Shown here piece by piece: positions 20,351 to 29,912 of a stretch of 64,000 nucleotides of DNA. The translations under genes and the position numbers were made by a program. The stretch is from Nitrosomonas sp. (lineage in GTDB: Bacteria; Pseudomonadota; Gammaproteobacteria; Burkholderiales; Nitrosomonadaceae): assembly GCA_021582655.1 (NCBI GenBank), contig CP091135.1:702549-766548 (forward strand). Reading direction: 5' to 3'. Position 1 is the stretch's first letter. The number at the start of each line of letters is the position of its first letter. The notes under the pieces were generated by a model. The model made no database searches and was not told the origin of the DNA. It saw only the letters and a program-made list of their open reading frames with translations.

Positions 20351-21727
20351 ATGATATTGCCGGAGCTTCTCACAAAATTGAGCGCAACGTTCCCGAACGA
20401 TCGCATGCTCACCGATCCCGTCGATTGTTATGCTTATTCTTACGATAACAGTCGCAAAATCTTCCCACCAGACGCTGTGCTTTTTCCCCTATCTGCACAA
20501 GATGTTCAGTGCGCTATTATGCTTTGTAATCAATACAAAACACCACTTATCCCACGCGGTCGCGGCACCGGCACTGCAGGCGGCAGCCTGCCAGAAGTTG
20601 GCGGTATTGCCTTAACAATGGAGCGCATGACAACTATTAGGTCCATCGATATCGCCAACCGTGTTGTTGTTGCTGAACCCGGCGTTCTAAATCAATCCCT
20701 CCAAGAAGCTGTTAAGCCTTACGGTTTTTTTTGGCCCCCCGATCCCTCCAGCGCTTATTTCTCCAGTATCGGTGGAAACATTGCGACTTGCGCAGGCGGC
20801 CCTCATGCCGTTAAGTACGGCACAACCCGTGAGCATGTGCTAGGCCTTAAGGCTGTTACCGGCACAGGCACAGTCATTTCGACCGGATGTTACACCACTA
20901 AAGGCGTAGTCGGTTATGATCTAACTCGCTTGTTAATCGGATCCGAAGGTACTTTGGCTGTTATTACCGAGGCTACATTGAAATTAACCGCTCTACCCGA
21001 CTCAAGCAGCGGTATTACTGCACATTTTCGTAGCCTGGTTGGCTGCGCTGAAGCTATTGTCAGAATTATGGCTCTCGCTAAGCTTCCAAGTGCTTTAGAG
21101 TTTCTCGATGCAAGTTCTCTGGAGCTGATACGACGACGCCAGCCGGATTTACTACCAGCCGATACTTGTGCCATGTTGATGATCGAAGTCGACGGAACAC
21201 GAGCCGAAATTACCGAGTCTATCGATGCTATTATTCAGGCTTGCCAATCTTCTGATCTTATCGTTGCGATACGGGTCGACGATCTTGCAGCCCTCTGGAA
21301 AGCTCGTAAAGCTTTATCACCTTTACTACGAGAAATTGCACCCAAAAAAATTAATGAGGACGTTGTCGTTCCCGTCAGTAGTCTTCCATTATTTTTGACC
21401 AGCGTCGCACAATTGTGCCGGCACTTCCAAATTTATAATGTAAATTTTGGACATGCCGGCAACGGTAATATACACGTTAATCTGCTAATCGATTCAGACA
21501 ATGCAACTGAAGTAATCCGTGCCTCGCAATGCCTAGATCAAATTTTTGATTTAGTAATTGAATTACAGGGCACACTGTCAGGTGAGCACGGAATAGGCAG
21601 TGAGAAGCGCGCCTATATCTCTAAGGAGATTGATGCACATACTTTAACACTGATGAGAAATATCAAAATACTTTTTGATCCTAATGATATTCTGAATCCT
21701 GGAAAACTATTCCCTACGATATCTTAA
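20351..21727 (+). CDS. FAD-linked oxidase (GlcD-like D-2-hydroxyacid dehydrogenase)
   Basis: 458 aa. The N-terminal FAD-binding (PCMH) domain has PRGRGTGTAGGSLPEVGG and later CAGGPHAVKYGTT; the C-terminal oxidase domain ends with NFGHAGNGNIHVNLL and LSGEHGIGSEKR. These fit glycolate oxidase GlcD or D-lactate/D-2-hydroxyglutarate dehydrogenase; the substrate is unclear. The start is 15 nt after the BON gene. In many betaproteobacteria SCO1 lies at this end of the cox cluster; here this gene faces ctaB instead. Confidence 0.9.
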   Translation: MILPELLTKLSATFPNDRMLTDPVDCYAYSYDNSRKIFPPDAVLFPLSAQDVQCAIMLCNQYKTPLIPRGRGTGTAGGSLPEVGGIALTMERMTTIRSIDIANRVVVAEPGVLNQSLQEAVKPYGFFWPPDPSSAYFSSIGGNIATCAGGPHAVKYGTTREHVLGLKAVTGTGTVISTGCYTTKGVVGYDLTRLLIGSEGTLAVITEATLKLTALPDSSSGITAHFRSLVGCAEAIVRIMALAKLPSALEFLDASSLELIRRRQPDLLPADTCAMLMIEVDGTRAEITESIDAIIQACQSSDLIVAIRVDDLAALWKARKALSPLLREIAPKKINEDVVVPVSSLPLFLTSVAQLCRHFQIYNVNFGHAGNGNIHVNLLIDSDNATEVIRASQCLDQIFDLVIELQGTLSGEHGIGSEKRAYISKEIDAHTLTLMRNIKILFDPNDILNPGKLFPTIS

Positions 21728-21794
21728 TTGAGACTCATCCTCACGGGGCTATATCATGCATGATTAAAACACAAAGATAAGTTTCAACATCACA

Positions 21795-22688
21795 CTAAAA
21801 ATAGAAATAGTGATCCACCAACAAGACTACAAAAAGCAATGCCAAATAAAGTATTGAATATTTAAATGTTTCCCTTGCTAATTGATCGCTATAGTTGCGA
21901 TAAATTTGAATAGCATAATACATAAAGATTCCGTTCAAGAAGAACGATCCTACCAAATAGATCAATCCACTCATTTGCGTAATGTATGGCAATGTTGCAA
22001 CAACACACAATATTATTGTATACAGCAATACATGTAAGCGTGTGTATTGGTCGCCATGCGTTACTGGCAGCATCGGCATACCGATCGATGCGTACTCATT
22101 TTTGCGATATAATGCCAGCGCCCAAAAATGCGGTGGCGTCCAAGCGAAAATAATTAGGAATAATAACAATGCATCGCTTGCGATTTCACCAGTTACCGCA
22201 GCCCAACCTAGAACTGGCGGCATTGCTCCCGAAGCTCCTCCAATAACTATATTTTGTGGCGTAAGCGGCTTTAGAATCACCGTATAAATAATGGCATATC
22301 CAACAAAAGTACCCAGCGTCAACCACATGGTCAATTCATTGATCCAATAATGTAGAATAAAAAGTCCCAGACCACCCACGATGATCAAAAAGAATAATGT
22401 TTCTGGCACGCTAACTTTTCCGAGCGGTAAAGGACGCCCTTTAGTTCTCGCCATTACCGCATCTAACTTTTGTTCTACGAGACAATTAAGTGCAGCTGCA
22501 GCACCCGCAACAAGAGCAATTCCTACCGTTGCAAAAAACAAAGTATCAAGCGGCACAGCTCCCGGGACTGCCATAAACATTCCGATAACAGCTGTAAACA
22601 CGATAAGTGAAACCACTCGAGGCTTAGTAAGTCGGTAAAATTGATTGATTCTGGATAATGTTTCGTTCCACATCAGACTGGTTGACAT
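21795..22688 (-). CDS. ctaB: Protoheme IX farnesyltransferase (heme O synthase)
   Basis: A UbiA-family membrane prenyltransferase that adds farnesyl to protoheme, the first step towards heme A for the cytochrome aa3 encoded upstream. 297 aa with about nine hydrophobic helices. The Mg-prenyl-diphosphate site is [20 protein letters not shown]. It is the last gene of the oxidase operon on this strand. The usual partner ctaA is missing from the locus. Confidence 0.95.
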   Translation of the reverse strand: MSTSLMWNETLSRINQFYRLTKPRVVSLIVFTAVIGMFMAVPGAVPLDTLFFATVGIALVAGAAAALNCLVEQKLDAVMARTKGRPLPLGKVSVPETLFFLIIVGGLGLFILHYWINELTMWLTLGTFVGYAIIYTVILKPLTPQNIVIGGASGAMPPVLGWAAVTGEIASDALLLFLIIFAWTPPHFWALALYRKNEYASIGMPMLPVTHGDQYTRLHVLLYTIILCVVATLPYITQMSGLIYLVGSFFLNGIFMYYAIQIYRNYSDQLARETFKYSILYLALLFVVLLVDHYFYF

Positions 22689-22731
22689 CTTAAACTCCTA
22701 TAAACAATTTTGATTCGATAGCTGATGCCGA

Positions 22732-23313
22732 TTAATGCTCTATTTGAGATACTTGCAACAATCGCTTTAAATCTTGGCTCATTTTTTTACCATCAATGAT
22801 CTCAGGAAACCGCATCATTAAATTTCCCAATGGATCGATTAAATAAATGTGTTTGGTATGTACTGCATGAGTTTCAATTAAGCTAAGCAATTCGCTATTA
22901 CTTGCATTAATAAAAAAAGTGCCTTCATAATCTTTTAATAACTGCTCATTTGGTGCGGTATCATTATTTATTAGCCACAACCGCTCTATCCTATTCATTT
23001 CTTTTCCTTGCACAAGCCTAACTTGCCGCATAAAATACATTTTCTTCCGACAATCTTCCTCACAAACGCCAGAATCAATATTTACCAAAACCCATTTTCC
23101 ATGCAAATCTTTCATGCGAAAAATTGTGTTATCCACAACATTTGTGCCCGTACCTCTCATTTTTACAATTGGAAGAATACCGCCATAATTATTGCTGTCC
23201 GGTTTGTAGCCCGAAAAATATAACGCATAAGAAATTACTACCGGTGAACATAGTAAAATAAGCATCCAGATCAGTTTGCGCCTATTTGTTTTTTTGATTG
23301 TTTCGTTTGACAT
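22732..23313 (-). CDS. SCO-like thioredoxin-fold protein of the cytochrome oxidase operon
   Basis: 193 aa with one N-terminal membrane anchor (IWMLILLCSPVVISYALYF). The periplasmic part has a thioredoxin-like layout: GKWVLVNIDSGVCEEDCRKKMYFMRQVR contains a CxxxC pair like the copper site of SCO1, and a later HIYLIDPLGNLMMRFP matches the SCO/thioredoxin core. Similar genes sit next to SURF1 in betaproteobacterial cox operons. A role in copper delivery or redox control of oxidase assembly is inference. The start overlaps the SURF1 end by 32 nt. Confidence 0.8.
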   Translation of the reverse strand: MSNETIKKTNRRKLIWMLILLCSPVVISYALYFSGYKPDSNNYGGILPIVKMRGTGTNVVDNTIFRMKDLHGKWVLVNIDSGVCEEDCRKKMYFMRQVRLVQGKEMNRIERLWLINNDTAPNEQLLKDYEGTFFINASNSELLSLIETHAVHTKHIYLIDPLGNLMMRFPEIIDGKKMSQDLKRLLQVSQIEH

Positions 23314-24013
23314 TCAATACAATAAAAATAATTAACGTAGTAGCCGCCAGTGAAAACCACTGTACCGCATAACCCATATTTTTTGTAGCACCAGAATCTG
23401 GCCTTACCCAATCTCGCACTAAACCATCATCTTCTGACTTATGCCGCAACACTATTAATGGTTGGAACTCAAAACCAGTTTCTGCTTGAATTCGTTGTAA
23501 GCTGAAATTACTCCAGACAGGCCCAATTACAGCATCCTGCTTAGAAAACTCTAGTGCTCGAATTTCCGGGGAAATAACCATGCCTGATATTCTCATTTCA
23601 CCGTGTTCTTTTATTACCTTCGGCAGCATTCTCCTGTCATTACCGACTGCTATCCAACCCCTATTTACAGCGACCATTAAATTGCTATCTTTCAATTTGA
23701 ATGGCGTTATTACGTGATAACCGGCGCGCCCCTGATATACTTTATTATCGATATATATCGTCAAATCATTTATGAACTCGCCGTACGCTTCGATTTCACG
23801 GAATTGATAATCTTGCAACTTAATCAATGATCCTGCCATTCGAACAGGTGGTTGCTTTGATTTTAATATTAACTCTTCATATTGCTTATTTTTTTCGGCA
23901 GCTCTAGACAGCTGCCAATTTCCCAGACTTATAAATACAGCAATCAGCGTTATGCTTACCAACACAGCCCAGACTTTAGACTTGAAGCAATAATTTTTTA
24001 CGCTTATCTGCAC
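23282..24013 (-). CDS. SURF1-family cytochrome oxidase assembly protein
   Basis: 243 aa with a transmembrane helix at each end (about residues 15-33 and 215-236), the SURF1 topology. Inside are family motifs: LGNWQLSRAAEKN near residue 30, GRAGYHVITPFKL and VNRGWIAVGNDRR. SURF1 helps insert heme A into subunit I. It lies between coxC and the SCO-like gene in the operon. Confidence 0.93.
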   Translation of the reverse strand: MQISVKNYCFKSKVWAVLVSITLIAVFISLGNWQLSRAAEKNKQYEELILKSKQPPVRMAGSLIKLQDYQFREIEAYGEFINDLTIYIDNKVYQGRAGYHVITPFKLKDSNLMVAVNRGWIAVGNDRRMLPKVIKEHGEMRISGMVISPEIRALEFSKQDAVIGPVWSNFSLQRIQAETGFEFQPLIVLRHKSEDDGLVRDWVRPDSGATKNMGYAVQWFSLAATTLIIFIVLNVKRNNQKNK

Positions 24014-24192
24014 TTGATGCTCACTAAACTTATAACATCGCTTATAACATCGACAGCGCTGCTTCTTTGATCGCTTTTACCCACATACGCTTATTCGCTT
24101 CGATTCTATGATACATCCAGTCCATCATCGCACTACCAATATAGCGCCATACTACTCATAATTGATGAGGACTGGATTTTGGCCCAATCAAG

Positions 24193-25050
24193 CTACATTA
24201 AATATACAAACACGAATAAACCTAGCCACACAACGTCAACAAAGTGCCAATACCAAGCAACTCCTTCGAAGCCAAAATGCTTTTCTGGCGTAAAATGCCC
24301 AGCAACACATCTAAACCAAATGACTATTAGCATAATAGTGCCAACGGTGACATGAAAGCCGTGGAATCCTGTCAACATGAAGAACGTTGAACCATAGGCA
24401 CCCGATGTTAGCATCAAATTCAAATCCTGATAGGCATGAACATACTCGTATGCTTGGCACCCCAAAAAGGTCGCACCTAGTACAATCGTTGCTAGCAGCC
24501 AATTTTTCAAACCACTACGATTATTTGCTTTTAATGCCCAATGCGCCAGTGTACAAGTCACACCCGAAGTCAAAAGCAACAAAGTATTGAATGCTGGTAA
24601 TCCCCAAGCCCCCATTGGAGTAAAAGGATCGTGTGTTCCAGGACCAGCAGTTGGCCATTTTCCATCAAAAGTTGACCAGAAGCTATTACCTAAAACCGTG
24701 CTTTCTTCTGTCAACCACGGAATCGAAAGATTGCGCATATAAAAAAGTGCGCCAAAAAATGCACAGAAAAACATTACTTCAGTGAATATAAACCAACTCA
24801 TACCCCAGCGAAATGACTTATCCACTTGTGTATCATATTTGCCACTCTCGCTTTCTCTCGCAACGGTGCCAAACCATTTGAATAGCATATACACTAGAAT
24901 AGTGAATCCTATTGCTAATAACCAATACCCTGTCTCCATTTTATTCATGGTTAAAGCTGCACCTGAACCCATAAACAAAATTGCCGTCGATCCAATAATT
25001 GGATACGTTGACGGCGCCGGGACATAATAATGTCCAGATTCTTGACTCAT
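24193..25050 (-). CDS. coxC: Cytochrome c oxidase subunit III
   Basis: 285 aa membrane protein with seven predicted helices. The pattern HYYVPAPSTYPIIGS at the N-terminus and GFHGFHVTVGTIMLIV and FEGVAWYWHFVDVVWL at the C-terminus are diagnostic. It stabilises the catalytic core of the aa3 oxidase in the inner membrane. About 180 bp between its end and SURF1 hold no convincing gene; the small twin-membrane-protein gene often found there was not identified. Confidence 0.96.
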   Translation of the reverse strand: MSQESGHYYVPAPSTYPIIGSTAILFMGSGAALTMNKMETGYWLLAIGFTILVYMLFKWFGTVARESESGKYDTQVDKSFRWGMSWFIFTEVMFFCAFFGALFYMRNLSIPWLTEESTVLGNSFWSTFDGKWPTAGPGTHDPFTPMGAWGLPAFNTLLLLTSGVTCTLAHWALKANNRSGLKNWLLATIVLGATFLGCQAYEYVHAYQDLNLMLTSGAYGSTFFMLTGFHGFHVTVGTIMLIVIWFRCVAGHFTPEKHFGFEGVAWYWHFVDVVWLGLFVFVYLM

Positions 25051-25090
25051 TTTCCGCCTCCTCCTACATTTAACTTTAATTTTAACAAAA

Positions 25091-25294
25091 TTAACCCACT
25101 ATCAATCGCACTACAAACATGACGCTCAGTACAAAAATAATGGCACCTATAATCCCACCCACAATCACATGCACTGGCTTTAAAGACGCAGCATCGCTTT
25201 CCAAATCACTTTTTTTCCTGATCCCAATGAATGCAAACATCACTGCTTTTGCGATTCGCCACACGCTAACATCATTTTTTTCTTTTAACGCCAT
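25091..25294 (-). CDS. DUF2970 small membrane protein
   Basis: 67 aa with a basic N-terminus (VWRIAKAVMFAFIGIRKKSDLESD) and one transmembrane helix at the C-terminus (VHVIVGGIIGAIIFVLSVMFVV). This is the DUF2970 layout, a gene that recurs between ctaG and coxC in betaproteobacteria. It presumably helps oxidase assembly or stability; the function is not established. Confidence 0.88.
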   Translation of the reverse strand: MALKEKNDVSVWRIAKAVMFAFIGIRKKSDLESDAASLKPVHVIVGGIIGAIIFVLSVMFVVRLIVG

Positions 25295-25311
25295 ATTTCC
25301 TAAATTCCCTA

Positions 25312-25857
25312 CTACTTCTTAATTACACTCGAATTAGCTGGTAATTCAAAAAAAGTATATGAAATCGTCATCGTCTGAAGCTCAGCTGGTAAACTTGGTT
25401 CTATTACGAACTGTACTGGCATTTGTTTCGTTTCTTTCGGTTTGAGTACTTGCTTAGTAAAACAAAAACACTCAAATTTTTTTAGATATTTATCTAAAAA
25501 CCTTGGACTATAGCTCGGTATTGCTTGTGCGCTGATTTCCCGATCTGACATGTTTGTGATTTCGTACATCACCGTAACAGGCTCACCTGGATGTATGCGC
25601 GCACTGCTTTGCATCGATTTAAACTCCCAAGGAAGTCCCTGAATGTTTGCATCAAACTCAATAGTTATCCAACGACTCTTATCTACTTGGATTTCCTTGC
25701 TCTGTTTGTCAGGTTGTAGCAAATTATTTATGCCCGTCACTTCACAAAACTTTTCATAAAACGGAACCAATGCATAGCCAAATAAAAACATCATTACTGT
25801 AAAAATCAACAACTTCTTCAGCATTAGTGCATTGGTTGCCGCTTTATTTTCTACCAT
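25312..25857 (-). CDS. ctaG: Cytochrome c oxidase assembly protein CtaG (Cox11)
   Basis: A membrane-anchored copper chaperone that builds the CuB centre of subunit I. The start is set at the ATG at 25857 (MVENKAATNALMLKKLL): the longer open frame upstream is occupied by the small overlapping assembly ORF and is not Cox11-like. 181 aa. One N-terminal helix is followed by the periplasmic domain with FYEKFCEVTG and the copper-binding ECFCF motif. The start overlaps the small ORF's stop, suggesting translational coupling. Confidence 0.93.
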   Translation of the reverse strand: MVENKAATNALMLKKLLIFTVMMFLFGYALVPFYEKFCEVTGINNLLQPDKQSKEIQVDKSRWITIEFDANIQGLPWEFKSMQSSARIHPGEPVTVMYEITNMSDREISAQAIPSYSPRFLDKYLKKFECFCFTKQVLKPKETKQMPVQFVIEPSLPAELQTMTISYTFFELPANSSVIKK

Positions 25858-25955
25858 TGTTTTAAGATAACTACCAAATAAAGTGCTATTACTGTGATCA
25901 ATAGATAAATCGCTGTTTTTAACTTCTTGCGTTTTAGTTCTGTTTCTTGTGACAT
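25851..25955 (-). CDS. Cytochrome oxidase small assembly protein (34 aa)
   Basis: ATG at 25955 to TAG at 25851 encodes MSQETELKRKKLKTAIYLLI followed by a hydrophobic stretch and KQW. The charged head plus a single transmembrane helix, placed between coxA and ctaG, matches a tiny conserved ORF I recall from betaproteobacterial cox operons. The last codons (CAA TGG TAG) contain the ctaG ATG out of frame, a typical coupling overlap. Confidence 0.75.
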   Translation of the reverse strand: MSQETELKRKKLKTAIYLLITVIALYLVVILKQW

Positions 25956-25974
25956 ACCTAATCAATCACATTCT

Positions 25975-27561
25975 TTACTTAATAATGGGTGGTTTTTCAA
26001 AACTGTGATAAGGCGCAGGTGTCGGCAAATGCGTCCATTCCAGTGTCGTTGCACCATCCCATTGCTTTTGGGATGCCTTTTCTCCACTACGAATACAATT
26101 AATCACAATATAGAAGAAAAGAAGCTGCGTTAATCCAAATCCAAACGCGCCAATACTTGAAACCATATTGAAATCAGCAAACTGTATATTGTAATCTGGA
26201 ATTCTTCGCGGCATACCAGCCAATCCCAAGAAATGCTGAACAAAAAATGTCACATTAAAGAAAATCATCGACAACCAAAAATGTGCTTTACCTAATGTTT
26301 CATTGTACATACGGCCTGTCCATTTTGGCAGCCAGTAGTATACTCCCGCAAATAATGCGAAAAGCGCTCCAGACACCAACACATAATGAAAATGTGCAAT
26401 GACATAGTATGTATCTTGCACTTGTATATCAATTGGAACAATTGCGCAAATTACACCACTAAAACCACCGACCACAAATAAGAATATGAAACCGATTGCA
26501 AATAGCATTGGTGTTTCAAACGTCATTGAACCGCGCCACATTGTTGCCGTCCAATTGAACACTTTCACACCAGTCGGCACCGCAATTAACATTGTCGCGT
26601 ACATAAAGAATAATTGCCCTACCGTTGGCATACCTGCTGTAAACATATGATGCGCCCAAACCACGCATGACAGGATGGCAATCGACGCCGTTGCATAAAC
26701 CATTGATGAATAACCAAATAATGGTTTACGCGAAAAAGTTGGGATGATTTCAGATACAATCCCGAACGCAGGCAAAATCATAATATACACTTCTGGATGA
26801 CCAAAGAACCAGAAAATATGCTGAAACATTACTGGATCACCGCCACCCGCTGCGTTAAAGAAGCTGGTGCCAAAATGACGATCGGTCAATAGCATTGTTA
26901 CTACCCCTGCCAACACTGGCATTACTAACACCAGCAAATATGCAGTAATCAGCCAAGTCCATACAAACATTGGCATCTTCATCAATGTCATGCCAGGAGC
27001 ACGCATATTCAGAATAGTCGTAATGATATTAATTGAGCCCATAATGGATGACGCACCCAGAATATGAACAGAAAAAATCATCAGATCTACACCGAGACCA
27101 CCTTGCGTTGAGAGTGGTGGATAAAAAGTCCATCCTCCTGCTGCCGCACCACCTGGCACAAAGAATGAGCTAATCAGCAGCGTAGCCGCCACGGGCAATA
27201 ACCAGAAACTCCAGTTATTCATTCGCGCAAACGCCATATCGGGTGCCCCGATCATCATCGGCACTTGCCAGTTTGCAAAGCCGACAAATGCTGGCATGAT
27301 CGCACCGAACACCATGATCAGACCGTGTAACGTTGTAAATTGATTAAATAATTCCGGCTCCAGAATTTGAATCCCAGGCTGGAACAGCTCAGCTCGTATC
27401 CCCATCGCCAAGGTACCGCCAACCATGAACATAGCAAAACTAAACCAAAGGTACATTGAACCGATGTCTTTATGATTGGTTGTTGTAATCCAACGCATCA
27501 TCCCACTCGGATGATGCTCATCATGCTCATGACCGTGCACATCACCATGTACTGCTGCCAT
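25975..27561 (-). CDS. coxA: Cytochrome c oxidase subunit I (aa3 type)
   Basis: The catalytic subunit of the haem-copper oxidase, reducing O2 and pumping protons. 528 aa, 12 helices. Conserved features: [15 protein letters not shown] (haem a ligand), [11 protein letters not shown] (CuB His cross-linked to Tyr, with the A1-family Glu), WAHHMFTAG (two CuB His), and [14 protein letters not shown] (haem ligands). The His-rich N-terminus ([13 protein letters not shown]) is longer than usual and could bind metal. It follows coxB after 13 nt. Confidence 0.97.
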   Translation of the reverse strand: MAAVHGDVHGHEHDEHHPSGMMRWITTTNHKDIGSMYLWFSFAMFMVGGTLAMGIRAELFQPGIQILEPELFNQFTTLHGLIMVFGAIMPAFVGFANWQVPMMIGAPDMAFARMNNWSFWLLPVAATLLISSFFVPGGAAAGGWTFYPPLSTQGGLGVDLMIFSVHILGASSIMGSINIITTILNMRAPGMTLMKMPMFVWTWLITAYLLVLVMPVLAGVVTMLLTDRHFGTSFFNAAGGGDPVMFQHIFWFFGHPEVYIMILPAFGIVSEIIPTFSRKPLFGYSSMVYATASIAILSCVVWAHHMFTAGMPTVGQLFFMYATMLIAVPTGVKVFNWTATMWRGSMTFETPMLFAIGFIFLFVVGGFSGVICAIVPIDIQVQDTYYVIAHFHYVLVSGALFALFAGVYYWLPKWTGRMYNETLGKAHFWLSMIFFNVTFFVQHFLGLAGMPRRIPDYNIQFADFNMVSSIGAFGFGLTQLLFFYIVINCIRSGEKASQKQWDGATTLEWTHLPTPAPYHSFEKPPIIK

Positions 27562-27574
27562 AGTCTATCTCCTT

Positions 27575-28393
27575 TTACTGTTTTTCTATATGCATTGATG
27601 TTTTAACTGCAGATGCCTTCCGGGCTTCAGCCCATTTTGAATACTCATCCGCTTCCATCACTTCTACCACAATTGGCATATATCCATGATCTTTGCCACA
27701 CAATTCGGCACATTGACCACGATAAATTCCCGGTTTATCTGCCGTAAACCAGCTGTCACGTATGAACCCAGGTATCGCATCCTGTTTAACACCTAACGCC
27801 GGCACCCACCATGCGTGAATAACGTCATTTGCCGTTATAATTATGCGCACTTTCTTACCAACTGGCACAACCACATGATTATCAACTTCTAATAGGTAAT
27901 TTTCGCCCCTCGGTTCTTTGCCATCAATTTGCGCCCGGGGTGTTGATAATTTACTAAAGAAACTTATCCCTTCCCCTTCGCCTTGCAAATAATCATAACC
28001 CCACATCCATTGATAGCCTGTTGCCTTAATGGTCATATCAGGACTTGAAGTATCTTTCATCGCAATTATTGTCTTTGTTGCCGGCCATGCCATTAGCAGA
28101 AGAATGATACATGGAATTACCGTCCAAATAATCTCTACCGTCGTGCTGTGATGAAAATTCGCTGCTTTGTATCCAAGCGATTTTCGATGTTTAAGCAACG
28201 AATAGAACATAACCCCAAATACACCGATGAATATAACCAAGCATATCCACAACAACATCATATGTTGATCATAAATATCTTTCGCAATAATACTCTGCGG
28301 TTCGGGCAAATTATATTTGGACCCGATCGCCATACTTGAATACAAGGCAAGAGCGGATACCCCCGCCAGGGTTACTACTGATTTACTTCTCAT
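27575..28393 (-). CDS. coxB: Cytochrome c oxidase subunit II
   Basis: 272 aa. A signal peptide is followed by two membrane helices (about residues 45-65 and 85-105) and a periplasmic cupredoxin domain. The binuclear CuA site is complete: HAWWVPALGVKQDAIPG and RGQCAELCGKDHGYMP (Cys, Glu, Cys, His, Met). It accepts electrons from cytochrome c. It is the first gene of the operon, with a strong GGGGGG-type ribosome-binding site before the ATG. Confidence 0.96.
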   Translation of the reverse strand: MRSKSVVTLAGVSALALYSSMAIGSKYNLPEPQSIIAKDIYDQHMMLLWICLVIFIGVFGVMFYSLLKHRKSLGYKAANFHHSTTVEIIWTVIPCIILLLMAWPATKTIIAMKDTSSPDMTIKATGYQWMWGYDYLQGEGEGISFFSKLSTPRAQIDGKEPRGENYLLEVDNHVVVPVGKKVRIIITANDVIHAWWVPALGVKQDAIPGFIRDSWFTADKPGIYRGQCAELCGKDHGYMPIVVEVMEADEYSKWAEARKASAVKTSMHIEKQ

Positions 28394-28900
28394 ATTCCCC
28401 CCACATGATTACTAATTTACAGATCTTTAGGTACGACTATAAACGTTAAAAATCCGAACGTTTTTAAATCAACCTTCCAAGCAATTGTGCAATCTAATTC
28501 TATTTTGCAAAATATCAAATCAAGATCGACACCAATAAATTTTCTTAGTTGAATTTCCTTATTATCCGCAACTTAGATTTTCTTAGTTATAGATGACTTC
28601 TACATGCTAATTAATCGAGCAGAAATTTTAGCATGCCACCAATGCTCAAACAAGGAAAAATCATGATTTTTATAGAATAATTTCCCTGTTTTGATTATAG
28701 GTATTGAAACTTACGACACTTAATTTAAACAAAAGAAAAAGACTTTTTTGATCCTATACTGAGAATCGAACTTTGAAATAACACAATCAGAGATCTTTAC
28801 AAAACTTCCTATCGCCCTAAGAATCGCTATTAGTTCTAATTATTAAATATAATATTTAAAATTTAAAAATTTCTGGGATCGATTACCTTAAGGTATAGTA
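28394..28900. other. Long AT-rich leader upstream of coxB
   Basis: About 500 bp without credible ORFs. It must hold the oxidase operon promoter on the minus strand; a TATAGT hexamer lies near 28434-28439, but no good -35 accompanies it. Short inverted repeats occur (AACGTT pairs near 28443-28463). The right part may belong to the IS3 remnant. Confidence 0.4.
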
Positions 28901-28950
28901 ATCCTCCCATAGATAGGTACGAGCAATTAGCAGAAAATTCCATTAAGCAA

Positions 28951-29238
28951 ATGGATATAAATGATTTCTCTATGCGTAAATCACGTTATGGTGAGAGCCT
29001 GATTGTAGCAATTTTGAAACAGAATGAGAGTATCATTGCAGTTGCGCGACTATACCGGAAACACGGCATGAGCTCAGCTCAATTCTACAAATGGAGATCT
29101 AAATACGGTAGCACGGACGCTTCAATGATGAAGCGCTTAAAGGAGTTAGAAGACGAGAATCGCCGCTTGAAGAAAATATATGCTGAGGAATGTTTAAAAG
29201 CGGGGATTCAGCAGGAGGCACTCGAGGAAAAGTTATAG
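28951..29238 (+). CDS. IS3-family transposase OrfA
   Basis: About 88-95 aa (the family-typical start is the ATG at 28972, MRKSRYGESL). The helix-turn-helix pattern AILKQNESIIAVARLYRKHGMSSAQFYKWRSKYG and the following leucine-zipper region LKELEDENRRLKKIYAEE are typical of OrfA in the IS407-like branch of IS3. It is intact, but its OrfB partner is truncated, so the element cannot move by itself. Terminal repeats were not identified. Confidence 0.9.
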   Translation: MDINDFSMRKSRYGESLIVAILKQNESIIAVARLYRKHGMSSAQFYKWRSKYGSTDASMMKRLKELEDENRRLKKIYAEECLKAGIQQEALEEKL

Positions 29239-29651
29239 AGCCATCTTATCGAAGGGAAATGGAGGCACCAGCAAATCTTACAGCGTGGCATCAGCATTCG
29301 TTTTGCCTGAGTAATATAGCGGGCTATGGCTGGAACCATAAGCGTATTTACCGCATATATCGGAAATTGGAGCTGAACCTTCGAACCAGACCCAAATGGC
29401 GAATCAAGCGAGATAAACCGAATGCGCTATCGTTGCCTGTAGCACCGAGCCAGGCATGGTCGGTAGATTTTATGGATGACTTACGTGTTGATGGTCGATT
29501 GCTTCGCATCTTCAATATGTTGGACGATTACAATCGTGAAGAGCTCGCAATAAAGGTTGATTTATCGTTACCCAATGACCGTGTCATCAGAAGCTTAGAA
29601 AGATTATTAAATGGCGAGGTACGATTGCTTGCTCTATCGATTTCCAATTAG
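29190..29651 (+). pseudogene. Truncated IS3-family transposase OrfB
   Basis: The frame carries recognisable OrfB segments: GYGWNHKRIYRIYRKLELNLR, SQAWSVDFMDDLRVDGRLLRIFNMLDDYNREELAIKVD, and VIRSLERLL. The first catalytic Asp (VDFMDD) is present. An internal deletion joins the start to the SNIAGYGW segment, and the frame ends before the second Asp and the Glu of the DDE triad. It is therefore a dead remnant. Confidence 0.88.
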
Positions 29652-29912
29652 CCCGTTGATCTATTGGATTCAGAAAATTCCTTTTGTGGGAATGATCGGC
29701 AACATCAAATCCCGAGAGGCTCATAAAATTAATTTAGCATCATGATTCATAGAAACATTACATCATTTCGTGCAGCTAAATTTGTTTCTGAACATGCAAG
29801 GGCCTCAATCGGTTATGAAAAATCTGCGCGACAAACCGAAGAGATGCTGATTAATTGACTTGCACGAGCAGACGCTCCTACCGCACACTTGCCCCTTCTT
29901 ATTCGTCTTATT

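Noticed and set aside
23995-24192. Search for the small twin-membrane-protein gene expected between coxC and SURF1
   Set aside because: Only a 28-codon frame lacking a hydrophobic pattern is present; nothing to support a gene.
25858-25965. Long ctaG start giving 217 aa
   Set aside because: The extra 36 residues are not Cox11-like and the region encodes the small assembly ORF in another frame.
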